A DNA stretch of 64,000 bases, taken from assembly GCA_947450675.1 (NCBI GenBank), contig CANFWI010000004.1, positions 49,597 to 113,596 of the forward strand, written 5' to 3'. Both the position numbers and the translations under genes were made by a program. The notes beneath the pieces are model-generated. The model ran no database searches and was not told the origin of the DNA. It worked only from the letters and a program-made list of their open reading frames with translations. The DNA is from Comamonadaceae bacterium. GTDB taxonomy: Bacteria; Pseudomonadota; Gammaproteobacteria; Burkholderiales; Burkholderiaceae_C. This document shows positions 1-9,988 of the stretch, in pieces. How positions within the stretch are numbered: the first letter of the stretch is position 1; each line of letters opens with the position of its first letter.

Positions 1-677
1 CCAATCCAGGCAAAAATTTGCGAGGGTGTCAGCGTGAAGGTCAGCGCCAAGCAAATACCAGCGACTGCCGCCAAGGCAGCACAGACACCCGCCAGCATCA
101 GCGACATGCCTTTTTGGTTGATGCCAAAAGCAGCGGCAATCTGCCCGTCTTCAGCCATCGCGCGCAGCGCCTTGCCGAGGTCGGTGTAGCGCATACCCGC
201 CCAAATCAGCAAAGCGATCGAGACAGACAACACCAACGTGACCAGCTCAGGCACCGGAATGTAAAGCGAGCCGACGGTGAATTTCATGTCGTTGTAAGTT
301 GTCTCCAGCCGTCGGTAATCTGCCGTCCAGACGGCCTGAATACCACTTTCAATCACCACCGTGATGCCGAAGGTGACCAGCAGCGAATTGAAGGGTGAAA
401 TTTGAAATCGAGCCAGCACCCACTGCAGGCCAACGCCGATTAAAAAGAACACTGGCGGCAAGATCAGCAGACCCAACAGCGGGTCCACATGCCACACCGT
501 AGCCATGTGGTAGCTCAAGTAAGCGGCCAGAAAAACCAGCCCGAAATGGGACAGATTGATCTGCCGCAGCAGACCCCAGGTCAGGCCCAAGCCAAGCCCG
601 ATCAGCCCGTAGAGACCGCCGATGAAAATCCCCGAGAGGATCGATTGCACCAATAAATTAAAACTCGGGAAACTCAT
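1..677 (-). CDS. Branched-chain amino acid-type ABC transporter permease (LivH family), 3' partial at window edge
   Basis: Reverse strand reads MSFPSFNLLVQSILSGIFIGGLYGLIGLGLGLTWGLLRQINLSHF..., LivH-like; open to the window start, absent from the ORF track because it has no stop in the window. Confidence 0.85.
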   Translation of the reverse strand, partial: MSFPSFNLLVQSILSGIFIGGLYGLIGLGLGLTWGLLRQINLSHFGLVFLAAYLSYHMATVWHVDPLLGLLILPPVFFLIGVGLQWVLARFQISPFNSLLVTFGITVVIESGIQAVWTADYRRLETTYNDMKFTVGSLYIPVPELVTLVLSVSIALLIWAGMRYTDLGKALRAMAEDGQIAAAFGINQKGMSLMLAGVCAALAAVAGICLALTFTLTPSQIFAWI

Positions 678-694
678 CTGCAGCCCTTACCGGA

Positions 695-1897
695 TTACTT
701 GACTTGAAGCTTGACGCCAGGGGGCGCAAACTGCGCTGGGTAAACCACGACCCACTTACCGTTTTGCACCTGTTTGATCTTCATCAGGTCATCGCCATAG
801 TTGCCAGGACCGTCAAAGCGCAAACGCCCATGGATGGATTCAACGCGGTTCTTACGAAGCCACGCAGCGATGGCCTTGTCGTCAAGGCTGTTGGCACCGC
901 GCACGCCCGCTTCCAAAATCTGCCATGCTGAATACGACGCTGCGGCCTGTACCTCAACACTGGTGTCCGGCAAGTTCAGTTTGGCGGCACGTTCATTGAA
1001 AACTTTGACGAACTGAGCGGCCGTCGGGTTGTTGGTGAACGGCGCATGCTCTTCAAAAATCGTCACCGCCAACGCGTTATTGCCGTCAGCCGCTTTACTC
1101 ATCGGGCCTGGTGCCGGGTAGAGGTGAAAGTGCAACGGTGGCGTGTAGTCAATCTTCTTCATCGCATCGAGCAGCATGTTGCCTTCGAGGCCGATGTCAC
1201 CAATCCAGACCAGATCGGGTTTGGCATCTTTCACACGCGCAGCGATAGGGCCAAAATCCCGGTTGCCAAAGTCCCATTCCAAAAACAGCACTTCCGTCAA
1301 ACCACGTTTTTTAGCCACTTCACGACCGCCCAGCGACATGAAGTGAATTGACGGGAACTTGCTGGTGACGATGGCAATTGTCTTTGGGGGTTTTGGAGAT
1401 GCCGCGAGTGCATCAAAAAGTGTGTTGGGCACTGTGGTGCCGGGATCAGCTCCAATCGACCAGGCCGGAAACTGCATGTCGTACTTGGCCAAAGAGGGAA
1501 TGCCGAAGGTGTGGTGGACCAGCACTTTGTTGTAGCGTTGTGCGACACCCATGGCCGACAAAATCGCACCCGTGGCGTAGGGCCCCATCAATAGATCGAC
1601 CTTGTCGGACGTCACCAGCTGCTCGTAAAGCGTGCGCGCCAGTTCAGGTTTGGACTGATCGTCCTTCACCGTCCACTCGACCTTGCGGCCCAGCAAACCA
1701 CCGCGGGCGTTGAGCTGTTCAACATAAATTTCGCCGACCAGCTTGTGCGTCAAGGCGGTTGATGACAAGGGGCCCGTCAGCGCCAGCGTGCTGCCGATGC
1801 GTATCGGGCCAGGCGCCTGCGCCTGCGCCACGCCAGCCCATGCCAGCGCTGCACTCACCGCAGTCACTGCGGACAATTTTCTTCTTGTCATCTTCAT
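695..1897 (-). CDS. ABC transporter substrate-binding protein (LivK-like)
   Basis: Signal peptide then IRIGSTLALTGPLSSTALTHKLVGEIYVEQLNARGGLLGRKVE; next to LivH. Confidence 0.9.
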   Translation of the reverse strand: MKMTRRKLSAVTAVSAALAWAGVAQAQAPGPIRIGSTLALTGPLSSTALTHKLVGEIYVEQLNARGGLLGRKVEWTVKDDQSKPELARTLYEQLVTSDKVDLLMGPYATGAILSAMGVAQRYNKVLVHHTFGIPSLAKYDMQFPAWSIGADPGTTVPNTLFDALAASPKPPKTIAIVTSKFPSIHFMSLGGREVAKKRGLTEVLFLEWDFGNRDFGPIAARVKDAKPDLVWIGDIGLEGNMLLDAMKKIDYTPPLHFHLYPAPGPMSKAADGNNALAVTIFEEHAPFTNNPTAAQFVKVFNERAAKLNLPDTSVEVQAAASYSAWQILEAGVRGANSLDDKAIAAWLRKNRVESIHGRLRFDGPGNYGDDLMKIKQVQNGKWVVVYPAQFAPPGVKLQVK

Positions 1898-1960
1898 GGT
1901 TTGTCTCCTGTTTATTTATAAGTAGAACCGCAAAAAAATCAATCAGCGAGGCAGATGATG

Positions 1961-2950
1961 TCAGTCCACCTGCGCGCCAGAACGCTTGACCAAGTCAGCC
2001 CATTTGGTGATTTCAGATCGACCAAAACTGACCAGTTCGTCGGGTTTCATGTTGCGCAATTCAAGGCCTTGAGCGCCGAGTTTGGCGGCGACCTCCGGGC
2101 TTGCCATGGCCTGCGCCGCGGCCTCTCTGAGGCGCGCCAACACCGGCGCTGGCGTGGCCGCAGGGGCATACATCATGAACCAAGCCACCAGGTCAAAGTC
2201 AGCCACGCCTTGCTCCATCAAGGTCGGCACATCGGGCGCTGCAGCACTGCGTTTGGCACTGGACGCGCCCAGTGCACGCAGCTTGCCCGACTTGATGTGC
2301 GGCAACACAGCTGCCGGGTGATAAAACATGAACTGCACCTGCCCGCCCATCACATCGGTCAAGGCCAAACCGCCTTCTTTGTAGGGCACATGAACCATGT
2401 CACCACCGACGCGTGCTTTCAGCAGTTCACCGGCCAGATGTCCCGACGTGCCGTTGCCCGCCGATGCATAACTCACCTTGCTGCCGGGACGGTTCGCCAG
2501 CGTTGCCAAATCTTTCACCGTCTTCAAAGGCGAATTGGCGGCGACCACCAGCAAGGTCGGCGTGTAACCGGCAAACGCCACAGGCGCAAAGTCTTTCAGC
2601 GGGTCGTAGGGCAGCTTCTTGAACAAGGTGGCGTTGATCGCGTGCGTGCCGACCGTGCCCATCACGATGGTGTAGCCATCCGCCGCTGATTTGGCCACCA
2701 GATCCGAGCCAATGACGCCGCCAGCACCCGCGCGGTTTTCAACCACCACGGGCTGCCCCAGCGCCTTGCTCAAACCCTCTGCGATCACCCTGGAAATAAT
2801 GTCGGTCGTCGAGCCGGGACCAAACGGAACCACCAGCTTGATGGGGCGCAGCGGGTAGTCTTGCGCCAGGGCTGGCAAAGCGCTCAATCCTAGGGCGATC
2901 GAGGTTAAAAGAGTGGCGACCCGTACGCTGCCGTTTGAGCGTGAATTCAT
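1961..2950 (-). CDS. Bug-family tripartite tricarboxylate transporter substrate-binding protein
   Basis: DYPLRPIKLVVPFGPGSTTDIISRVIAEGLSKALGQPVVVENRAGAGGVIGSD motif. Confidence 0.93.
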   Translation of the reverse strand: MNSRSNGSVRVATLLTSIALGLSALPALAQDYPLRPIKLVVPFGPGSTTDIISRVIAEGLSKALGQPVVVENRAGAGGVIGSDLVAKSAADGYTIVMGTVGTHAINATLFKKLPYDPLKDFAPVAFAGYTPTLLVVAANSPLKTVKDLATLANRPGSKVSYASAGNGTSGHLAGELLKARVGGDMVHVPYKEGGLALTDVMGGQVQFMFYHPAAVLPHIKSGKLRALGASSAKRSAAAPDVPTLMEQGVADFDLVAWFMMYAPAATPAPVLARLREAAAQAMASPEVAAKLGAQGLELRNMKPDELVSFGRSEITKWADLVKRSGAQVD

Positions 2951-4125
2951 GCTTTGCTTTCATTCGCTGCAGGCGTTTGTTGGTAAGCCGCGCGAGCAGC
3001 CCAGCCGCGCGCGAACTCAGCATTGTGTTGACCCAGTAGCGGTGGTGCGGTGACGTCGAGCGAACGCTCGCCATCAAAGGAAACCGGCGAGCGCACGGTC
3101 TTGAACGTGCCCGCAACAGGGTGCGGTGCCTCAACAAACAATTGCAGGTGCTCCGCCTGCGGGTCTTGCGGCACTTCGGCGGTGGTGTAGACCGGCGCAT
3201 GTGGCACGTCTTCTGCTGCCAAGCGAGCGCACCAGTCAGCCCGCGTTCGCAGCTTGAAGATAGCGGCCAACACATGCATCAGCGCTTCTTGGTTGTCGAT
3301 GCGCGCTTGCCGCGTGGCAAAGCGCGGGTCTTCAAAAATGTCATGCCGCTCCATCACCGTTGCCAGACCTTGCCAGAACTTAGGCGGCGAGGACATGTGC
3401 AGCGCCAGCCACAGACTGTCGCTGCACTGCATCACATACGACTGCGAGACGCTGGGCCGACTGAACGGACCCATGACTTCATCGGCAGAAAACAAATGCG
3501 TGAAGGCGTCCAAATTGAAGTGGGTCATGGCCTCCATCATGGAGACCTCAACCTGGCGACCGATGCCCGTGGCATGCCTTTCGTGCAAAGCGCCAAGGAT
3601 GCCGTATGCAGCATAGAAACCGGTCAATGCATCAGCCAGAGCCGGCCCCACCACACGTGGATTGTCCGGGTTGATCAGCAGCCCCAAAAATCCGCTGATC
3701 GCTTGGGACACTGTGTCATAACTCGGCCGACCCGCATAGGGACCGGTGGGCCCAAAGCCGCTGATGGCGCAGTAAATCAAACGCGGATTGATCTTTTGTA
3801 GACGCTCTTGTCCGGCACCAATTTGCTCGGCAACGCCCGGTCGAAAGTTCTGAATGTAGACATCGGCTTCACGAATCAGATCATCAAAGCGCGCCAGATC
3901 AGCCGCGTCTTTGGTGTTCAGCGTGATGCTGCGTTTGTTGCGGTTGTAGGTCTGAAAATGCGGGCTGTACAGCTCGCCTTTGAAGGCCCGAAAGGGGTCA
4001 CCGGTGACGGGCAGTTCAACCTTGACGACATCAGCGCCCAAGTCAGCCAGCAGCATGGAGGCCGCGGGCCCGGTGATGAAGGTGCCGTGCTCGACCACCT
4101 TGACGTTTGCAAGAACTTTGGCCAT
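2947..4125 (-). CDS. CaiB/BaiF family CoA-transferase
   Basis: MAKVLANVKVVEHGTFITGPAASMLLADLGADVVKVELPVTGDPFR...RNKRSITLN; start chosen at internal Met. Confidence 0.92.
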   Translation of the reverse strand: MAKVLANVKVVEHGTFITGPAASMLLADLGADVVKVELPVTGDPFRAFKGELYSPHFQTYNRNKRSITLNTKDAADLARFDDLIREADVYIQNFRPGVAEQIGAGQERLQKINPRLIYCAISGFGPTGPYAGRPSYDTVSQAISGFLGLLINPDNPRVVGPALADALTGFYAAYGILGALHERHATGIGRQVEVSMMEAMTHFNLDAFTHLFSADEVMGPFSRPSVSQSYVMQCSDSLWLALHMSSPPKFWQGLATVMERHDIFEDPRFATRQARIDNQEALMHVLAAIFKLRTRADWCARLAAEDVPHAPVYTTAEVPQDPQAEHLQLFVEAPHPVAGTFKTVRSPVSFDGERSLDVTAPPLLGQHNAEFARGWAARAAYQQTPAANESKA

Positions 4126-4132
4126 GCAGAAC

Positions 4133-4930
4133 TCAGACCGCTTTCGGCATGTCGCCGGTGTACTGCAGGCCTTGGGTGGCTTGGTACGACAGCGCAAAAC
4201 CAATCGGGTCTTCCAGCTCTTCGTTCAGGTGCGCAATCAGACTGGCTGTGCGCGCCAGCATCGGCACGCCTTTGAGCGCATTGACCGGAAAACCCACGCC
4301 CAGCAACACCGCCGGAATCGCACCGGACACATTGAGCTTGAGTTCTTTGCCGACGACCTCAGGAATGACGGCCTCCACTATTTTTGCGATCTCAACATAA
4401 CGCTGGCCCGCGCCAGCCTCGGCCGAAACTTCGAACAAGCGTCCGACGCGCGGATCGCGTTGCTTGTGCTCGGGATGACCGTAACCTGCGATGGGCAACT
4501 TACGCGCACGCAAATCAGCCACCACCACACGCGCCGCCGCATGCAGGTCACCAGCGTGTTTGTCGGCTTCTTTTTCGACCGCCAAATACAAGCGCCCGGC
4601 TGTTTCTGAGGCGCCCAATATGACCGAGCCTGAGCCCAGCAGGCCCGCGGCCACTGCGCCTTGCATCGCGTCCGGCGCAGCAGCCAACGTCATGCGGGCC
4701 GCTTGCACGCTGGGCACCAAACCGTGCTCGGCAATCGCCACCAAGGTGGCATTCAGCACCGCACTGGTCGCTGCATCAGCCCGACGACCTGTGACCAACA
4801 AAAAGAAGTAATCGCCGAAATTAATGTGGCCGATCAGGTCACGGGACAAGTCCGCGCCGCGAACCACGATCGTGTCAGCGTTCGAGGTGCAAATGGCTGA
4901 ACGGGGTTGGGTGGCCTTGCCAATTTTCAA
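4133..4930 (-). CDS. Citryl-CoA lyase / citrate-synthase-like protein
   Basis: Citrate-synthase-fold motifs (GYGHPEHKQRDPR, ISGAIPAVLLGVGFP-like), short length typical of citryl-CoA lyase. Confidence 0.82.
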   Translation of the reverse strand: MKIGKATQPRSAICTSNADTIVVRGADLSRDLIGHINFGDYFFLLVTGRRADAATSAVLNATLVAIAEHGLVPSVQAARMTLAAAPDAMQGAVAAGLLGSGSVILGASETAGRLYLAVEKEADKHAGDLHAAARVVVADLRARKLPIAGYGHPEHKQRDPRVGRLFEVSAEAGAGQRYVEIAKIVEAVIPEVVGKELKLNVSGAIPAVLLGVGFPVNALKGVPMLARTASLIAHLNEELEDPIGFALSYQATQGLQYTGDMPKAV

Positions 4931-4960
4931 AATGAAGCTCCTGGATGAGATGAAAAATAC

Positions 4961-5857
4961 TCAGGCCGACGGTACGAGTTTGAAGTCATAGTGCGCCGTA
5001 TGGAAAGGCGTGGCCATGACGCGGCCATCCGGCGCCGTGCCAGCGGGATGGGCTTGGAAATCAACGATCAGACTGTTGCGCACGCCAAACACCGCATCGG
5101 AATCCAAGAACGGGCTGTCGGACACAAACAGGTGGGTGATCAAACGCTCATGGCCTGGCGCGCTGAGCATGGTGTGCATGTGGCCTGGCCGGTTCGGGTG
5201 GCGCCCCATGCGGCGCAGCATGCCGCCGACCGGGCCGTCATCAGGCACTGGGTAGTAAGCCGGCTTGATCGACCAAAAGCGGTAGTTGCCGTCCGCATCG
5301 GTATGAAAACGCGCACGCAGGGCCATCGGCGCATCCGGACCTTTTTGCAAGTCATAAAAACCGTCGCCATCGCCCGACCAGACGTCTAGCGTGCAATTAG
5401 CAATCGGTTGGCCGGAGGTGTCGGTGACACGGCCGTGGTAGTAGGCCGGTGTGCCAGAGCTGACGCCGGTGATGTCGGAGCCCAAGGCCAGCTCGGGTGC
5501 ACCCTCCCAGAAAAACGGGCCAAGCACCGTGGCTTCAGTGGCCACCAGTGACGTCGGCTTGGCCTTCAGCGCAGCTTCAGCGCCCTTGGCTTGCTCGATG
5601 CCGACCACCGCCATGGAAAGGCCTAACGTGTCGGACAGCAAGATGAATTCTTGGCGCTTTTCATCGCACATCTGGCCGGCCGCCGTCAGAAATTCGATCG
5701 TCGACATCCATTCGTCGGGCGTCAGTTGCACTTCTTGCGCAAAGGCGTGAACGTGTTTGACCAGCGAGGTCATGACCTGCTTGAACCGAGGATCCTTGCA
5801 TTCAGTCATGCGCTCAATCACCGCTTGCGCCAAGTCTTTGACTTCAAGTTCAGCCAT
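4961..5857 (-). CDS. Intradiol ring-cleavage dioxygenase, probably hydroxyquinol 1,2-dioxygenase
   Basis: YYHGRVTDTSGQPIANCTLDVWSGDGDGFYD...RPGHMHTMLSAPGHERLITHLFVSDSPFLDSDAVFGVRNSLIVDF; start with upstream GGAGACAAAG. Confidence 0.9.
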   Translation of the reverse strand: MAELEVKDLAQAVIERMTECKDPRFKQVMTSLVKHVHAFAQEVQLTPDEWMSTIEFLTAAGQMCDEKRQEFILLSDTLGLSMAVVGIEQAKGAEAALKAKPTSLVATEATVLGPFFWEGAPELALGSDITGVSSGTPAYYHGRVTDTSGQPIANCTLDVWSGDGDGFYDLQKGPDAPMALRARFHTDADGNYRFWSIKPAYYPVPDDGPVGGMLRRMGRHPNRPGHMHTMLSAPGHERLITHLFVSDSPFLDSDAVFGVRNSLIVDFQAHPAGTAPDGRVMATPFHTAHYDFKLVPSA

Positions 5858-6014
5858 GCTTTGTCTCCATTTATTAATCGCCTCTTTGAGAGGCATTTCT
5901 ACTGAATATGCACTGCAGTTTAGGCAGTCACCTGCACCACTGGAAATGATTAATTTTCACCGTTATGATCGATGGCATCAATGGTTAAATCAACAAAAAA
6001 CCGAGGGTTTTCCC

Positions 6015-6899
6015 ATGGAACTTCGCCATGTTCGTTACTTTGATGCGATCGCCGAAACACTGAATTTCACACGAGCAGCTGAGCGTTTGCATGTCACACA
6101 ATCGACGCTCTCGCACCAGATCCGGCAACTTGAAGAAGAGATTGGCGTTCAGCTGTTTGACCGCAGCTCCAAAAAAGTCCGCATGACGGAAGCTGGCGAA
6201 ATTTTGCGCAGCCACCTGACGCCGGCGCTTGAACACATTGACCGGGGCTTGCAGGCACTGCGCGCCGACACCCAAGCTTCGACCGGCCACATCCGTCTGG
6301 GCACCACGCCCAGCTTCAACGCCCGAATGGCCCCACTGTGCGTGAGCACCTTGTTGCAGCATTACCCCGGGGTGCAGGTCACTGTCGAAGAACTGGGTGC
6401 CAGCATGATTGCCAAGCGCTTGATGTCGGGCCATTTGGACATCGGCGTCTCTTACCGACCTGACAACCGGCCGGAGCTTTGGTTTGAGCCGCTTTACAAC
6501 GAGCAATTGCGACTGGTGGTGGCGGCAAATCATCCTTTGGCCAAACGTAAGCGGGTGCGCATGGTGGAGTTGCATCATCTGCGCATGGTGTTGTTACCAC
6601 GCCAATTTTTCACACGACAGTTGCTGGAAGACTGCTTTGAAGCGGCCGGTAGCAGGCCGCATGTGGTGGCTGAGCTCAACACGATTGCGCCCAGCATTGA
6701 ATTGATTCGTCGAACTGACCTGGCCGGCATCATCACCGAAACCGCCATCACTCCGGCCGACGATTTACGCATCGTGCCGCTGCAAGACCCGACGCCTGTG
6801 CGCACGCCTGGCATGCTCTGGAACAAGGGCGGCAACCGCTCGCCCATGCTGAAACATTTCACCGACATCATCCGGCGGGCCGCAGGCCCGGCCGAATGA
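6015..6899 (+). CDS. LysR-family transcriptional regulator
   Basis: MELRHVRYFDAIAETLNFTRAAERLHVTQSTLSHQIRQLEEEIGVQLFDR; divergent from the dioxygenase. Confidence 0.93.
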   Translation: MELRHVRYFDAIAETLNFTRAAERLHVTQSTLSHQIRQLEEEIGVQLFDRSSKKVRMTEAGEILRSHLTPALEHIDRGLQALRADTQASTGHIRLGTTPSFNARMAPLCVSTLLQHYPGVQVTVEELGASMIAKRLMSGHLDIGVSYRPDNRPELWFEPLYNEQLRLVVAANHPLAKRKRVRMVELHHLRMVLLPRQFFTRQLLEDCFEAAGSRPHVVAELNTIAPSIELIRRTDLAGIITETAITPADDLRIVPLQDPTPVRTPGMLWNKGGNRSPMLKHFTDIIRRAAGPAE

Positions 6900-6908
6900 C
6901 GCGAGGCG

Positions 6909-7493
6909 TCAGAGAACGCTACAGGCTTGTGCAAAGCTCAGACGTGGGTTGCGGTCAAACAACTTGCTGTTGTCGCCGTAACCCAGGTTGATCAAAAAGT
7001 TGGCTTGCAGGCGTCCGTCAGGGAAAAATTCGGCATTGACTTTGGCCAGATCGACACCGCTCATCGGGCCGCAATCCAGGCCCACAGCGCGCGCGGCGAT
7101 CATGAAGTAAGCGCCGCTCAAGGTGCTGTTGCGGATGGCAGTGCCATCGGCCAAGGGCTTGTTGCCTTCAAACATTTCCTGGGCGCCAGGTTTGTGCCAG
7201 ACCACGGGCATGTGCTCGTAAAACCGCGTGTCAGTGGCAACGATGACGGTGACGGGTGCGACCGCGGTTTTCTCGACATTGCCCGGCGACAAAGCAGGGA
7301 TCAAACGCTGACGTGACTCGGCGGAGTTCAGAAAAACGTAGCGCGCGGGCTGCGTGTTCATCGAAGTTGCGCCCATCTTGGCGATGTCATAGACCTGCTG
7401 CAGCAGCTCGGCAGACACCGGCTTGTCTATGAAGCCATTGGCCGTGCGGGCTTTGAAAAAAAGTTGGTCGAGGCAAGTGTCAGAAATTTGCAT
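6909..7493 (-). CDS. Nitroreductase-family protein, RutE/malonic semialdehyde reductase-like
   Basis: FKARTANGFIDKPVSAELLQQVYDIAKMGATSMNTQPARYVFL...GLDCGPMSGVD. Confidence 0.85.
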   Translation of the reverse strand: MQISDTCLDQLFFKARTANGFIDKPVSAELLQQVYDIAKMGATSMNTQPARYVFLNSAESRQRLIPALSPGNVEKTAVAPVTVIVATDTRFYEHMPVVWHKPGAQEMFEGNKPLADGTAIRNSTLSGAYFMIAARAVGLDCGPMSGVDLAKVNAEFFPDGRLQANFLINLGYGDNSKLFDRNPRLSFAQACSVL

Positions 7494-7538
7494 GGGATGG
7501 GTTCTTTAAAAAATTGAAGAAGAGTGAAGCTTACAGAT

Positions 7539-8534
7539 TTACTCGGGCTTGATGTCAAGTTCACGCGTCAGCTGGGTCCAGCGGTCGACGTCGCGCTTGA
7601 CCAACGCCCGCGTGTCAGCGGGGCTCAGCGCCAATGGCCTGCCGCCCGCCTTGCGAAAAATATCGATCACATCAGGGGCCGCAATGACCTTGGCCAATTC
7701 AGTGCGCAGGTGTGAGGCCACATCTGCCGGGGTTTTGGCCGGCAGAAAAAAACCAAACCAAGACTCCAACTCCAAGGCGGCAACGCCGGTTTCAGTGATG
7801 GTCGGCACCGCCGGGTGGCCCGCCAAACGAGCACTGCCAGAGACTGCTAACGCCTTCACATTGCCGGCATCAACCTGCACACGGGCAGTCGGTGAGAGGT
7901 CAAAAAACACATCGACGCGGCCGCCCAACAAGTCTTGGTATGCCGCCTGCGCGCCGCGGTAAGGCACATGCACCAGCTCAACGCCGGCGAGATGCCAGAG
8001 AGCGGCTGCCAGCACATGCTGACCAGAGCCGTTGCCCGCTGATGCGTAGGTCAACTTGCCGGGATTGGCCTTGGCATTCGCCACCAAGTCTTTCAGGGAA
8101 TTGAAAGGCAAGTCTTTGCGCGCCATCAAGGTGTAGCTATAGGCCACGGCCAAACCGACGGGCTCGAAGTCACGCAGGCTGTCGTAGGGCAAATTGCGGT
8201 ACAGGCCCGGGTTGATGGCGAGATTGGAGATCGAGCCGACCAGCAAGGTGTAACCATCAGGCGCTGCCTTGGCCGCCACATCGGTCCCAATCAAGGTGCC
8301 CGAGCCGGGGCGGTTCTCAACCACCACCGGTTGCGCCAGTTGCTTGCTTAACCGGTCGGCCAGCAGACGCCCCACAAAATCAAAACCACCACCAGGCGGC
8401 TGCGGCACCACCACCTTCAGCGGCTTATTGGGAAACACTTGCGCGGCCGCAGGGATAGCCGTCCAGGCCAGCACCATCAGCAGCGTCTGAGCCAATGCCA
8501 AGCTGAGTCGGCCCTTCAGGGTATGACGGGTCAT
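7539..8534 (-). CDS. Bug-family substrate-binding protein
   Basis: FPNKPLKVVVPQPPGGGFDFVGRLLADRLSKQLAQPVVVENRPGSGTLIGTD. Confidence 0.93.
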   Translation of the reverse strand: MTRHTLKGRLSLALAQTLLMVLAWTAIPAAAQVFPNKPLKVVVPQPPGGGFDFVGRLLADRLSKQLAQPVVVENRPGSGTLIGTDVAAKAAPDGYTLLVGSISNLAINPGLYRNLPYDSLRDFEPVGLAVAYSYTLMARKDLPFNSLKDLVANAKANPGKLTYASAGNGSGQHVLAAALWHLAGVELVHVPYRGAQAAYQDLLGGRVDVFFDLSPTARVQVDAGNVKALAVSGSARLAGHPAVPTITETGVAALELESWFGFFLPAKTPADVASHLRTELAKVIAAPDVIDIFRKAGGRPLALSPADTRALVKRDVDRWTQLTRELDIKPE

Positions 8535-8581
8535 GTCTTTGTCTCCAGTTTATTTTTATACCGACACGATGCGAAAAAGGC

Positions 8582-9199
8582 TCAGCGCTCGAGCGCACCA
8601 CCGGCCAGCCAGCGTGCGCCGCGCTGATACAGCTCTTGCACCACCGGGCCTTTCAGCATCGGCATGTCGAGCTTGACGGTGTAACCAATCCGCGTCTGGA
8701 TGTAGGCGAGGTGACGGTAACCTTCAGGAAAGCCCGCCAAGGCCTCTTGGTCCAAGGACAAGGTAGCCGAGGAGTCGACCGGATCAATGCGGTCTTTTTC
8801 GTAAATCGGTTGGCGGTGCAACAGCTTCCACTGGCCTTCGTGACGCTGCACAAAGTCATAAAAACGACCGGTGCAGACGACATCGCACAGCACCGGACCA
8901 TGGGCGCCTTCGACCATGCCGCGCTGCGATATCGTCATTTTGGTTTGTGCAATGGCGCGGTCACCCGCCACTTCGACGGCTGACCCGCCCAGAAAATGCA
9001 GAATGCTGACACCCTTGTTCCAGCCCTCTTGCGTGACGCGGATGAACTCCTGAAACGAGCCCTGAAACCAAGTCGCCATCATGACGCCCTCTGGATGCCA
9101 GACGGTCGCGAAACGCGCCCAATCGCCGGCATCACGCCACAGCGCCCAACGCTCCACCATCTGGCGTATTTCCAACTCATTCTTCATGTCGTCAATCAT
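8582..9199 (-). CDS. NTF2/SnoaL-like protein
   Basis: IRQMVERWALWRDAGDWARFATVWHPEGVMMATWFQGSFQEF pattern. Confidence 0.8.
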   Translation of the reverse strand: MIDDMKNELEIRQMVERWALWRDAGDWARFATVWHPEGVMMATWFQGSFQEFIRVTQEGWNKGVSILHFLGGSAVEVAGDRAIAQTKMTISQRGMVEGAHGPVLCDVVCTGRFYDFVQRHEGQWKLLHRQPIYEKDRIDPVDSSATLSLDQEALAGFPEGYRHLAYIQTRIGYTVKLDMPMLKGPVVQELYQRGARWLAGGALER

Positions 9200-9239
9200 T
9201 CAAGTCTCCGTTTTTAAAATAGTATTTCGCCAAGCGGGC

Positions 9240-9545
9240 TTATGTCGGGACGACGTAATCAACTTGATGCCTGGCGGTGCGCAGGTCCGCCAACTCGCGC
9301 TTGACGCGCTGGTGTTCAGGGTGAACGGCATAGCCGTCCAGCGCCGCTTGGCTTTCAAATTCAGAATAAAGCACCACATCGCAGGCGTAGTCAATACAGC
9401 TTGAATCGACGCCAATTTCGAGGTTCAGCAAACCGGGTATGCGCCCACGCAGGGACTCAAAGCTGCGTTGTAACTGTGCAATACCTTCGCTCTTCTCGGC
9501 TGGCGTCTCACCGCGAATGTTCCACATGACGATGTGTTTGATCAC
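9240..9545 (-). CDS. Dabb-family (stress-responsive dimeric alpha/beta barrel) protein, GTG start
   Basis: (V)IKHIVMWNIRGETPAEKSEGIAQLQRSFESLRGRIPGLLNLEIGVD. Confidence 0.85.
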   Translation of the reverse strand: MIKHIVMWNIRGETPAEKSEGIAQLQRSFESLRGRIPGLLNLEIGVDSSCIDYACDVVLYSEFESQAALDGYAVHPEHQRVKRELADLRTARHQVDYVVPT

Positions 9546-9568
9546 AAAATTCTCCAGGCTCAAGACAC

Positions 9569-9874
9569 TCAAGCGGCGGCTGGAAAGCCAACGCGCTGCG
9601 GCCACAAATTGACAAAGGCTTGGGTCTCGCGACTTGCATACAGGCCCACCAAGTTGAAGGGCTCACTGGCCAACCAGGCGTCTGCCGCCGTGCGTGATTC
9701 AAAGTCGATGGCCAACAAGCTACCGACCATGGTCAGCCCATCGTCGGCCAACATCGGGCCGGCAAAGGCGATGCGATCGGCCACCGCCGCCAGGTAAATT
9801 TTGTGTTCAGGGCGAACGCGCTGCCGCAGCGCGGCTGCGTCAGGTTTATCGAGCAAGTGAAAGATGTAAATCAT
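9569..9874 (-). CDS. YciI-family protein
   Basis: MIYIFHLLDKPDAAALRQRVRPEHKIYLAAVADRIAFAGPMLADDG. Confidence 0.87.
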   Translation of the reverse strand: MIYIFHLLDKPDAAALRQRVRPEHKIYLAAVADRIAFAGPMLADDGLTMVGSLLAIDFESRTAADAWLASEPFNLVGLYASRETQAFVNLWPQRVGFPAAA

Positions 9875-9988
9875 GGGAGGTGCTTTTTATGCGTTGGCTG
9901 ATTTTTTATGAATATAGTGGGCCCGCGTCTAATCTAAAAGCAGGCTGGCGCAAATGACTTTTTCATGCGGCGGAAGAAAGCCTCGCGG

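Noticed and set aside
5880-5894. Hairpin GCCTCT-TTG-AGAGGC upstream of the dioxygenase
   Set aside because: Short stem, could be chance; insufficient to assign a LysR binding site
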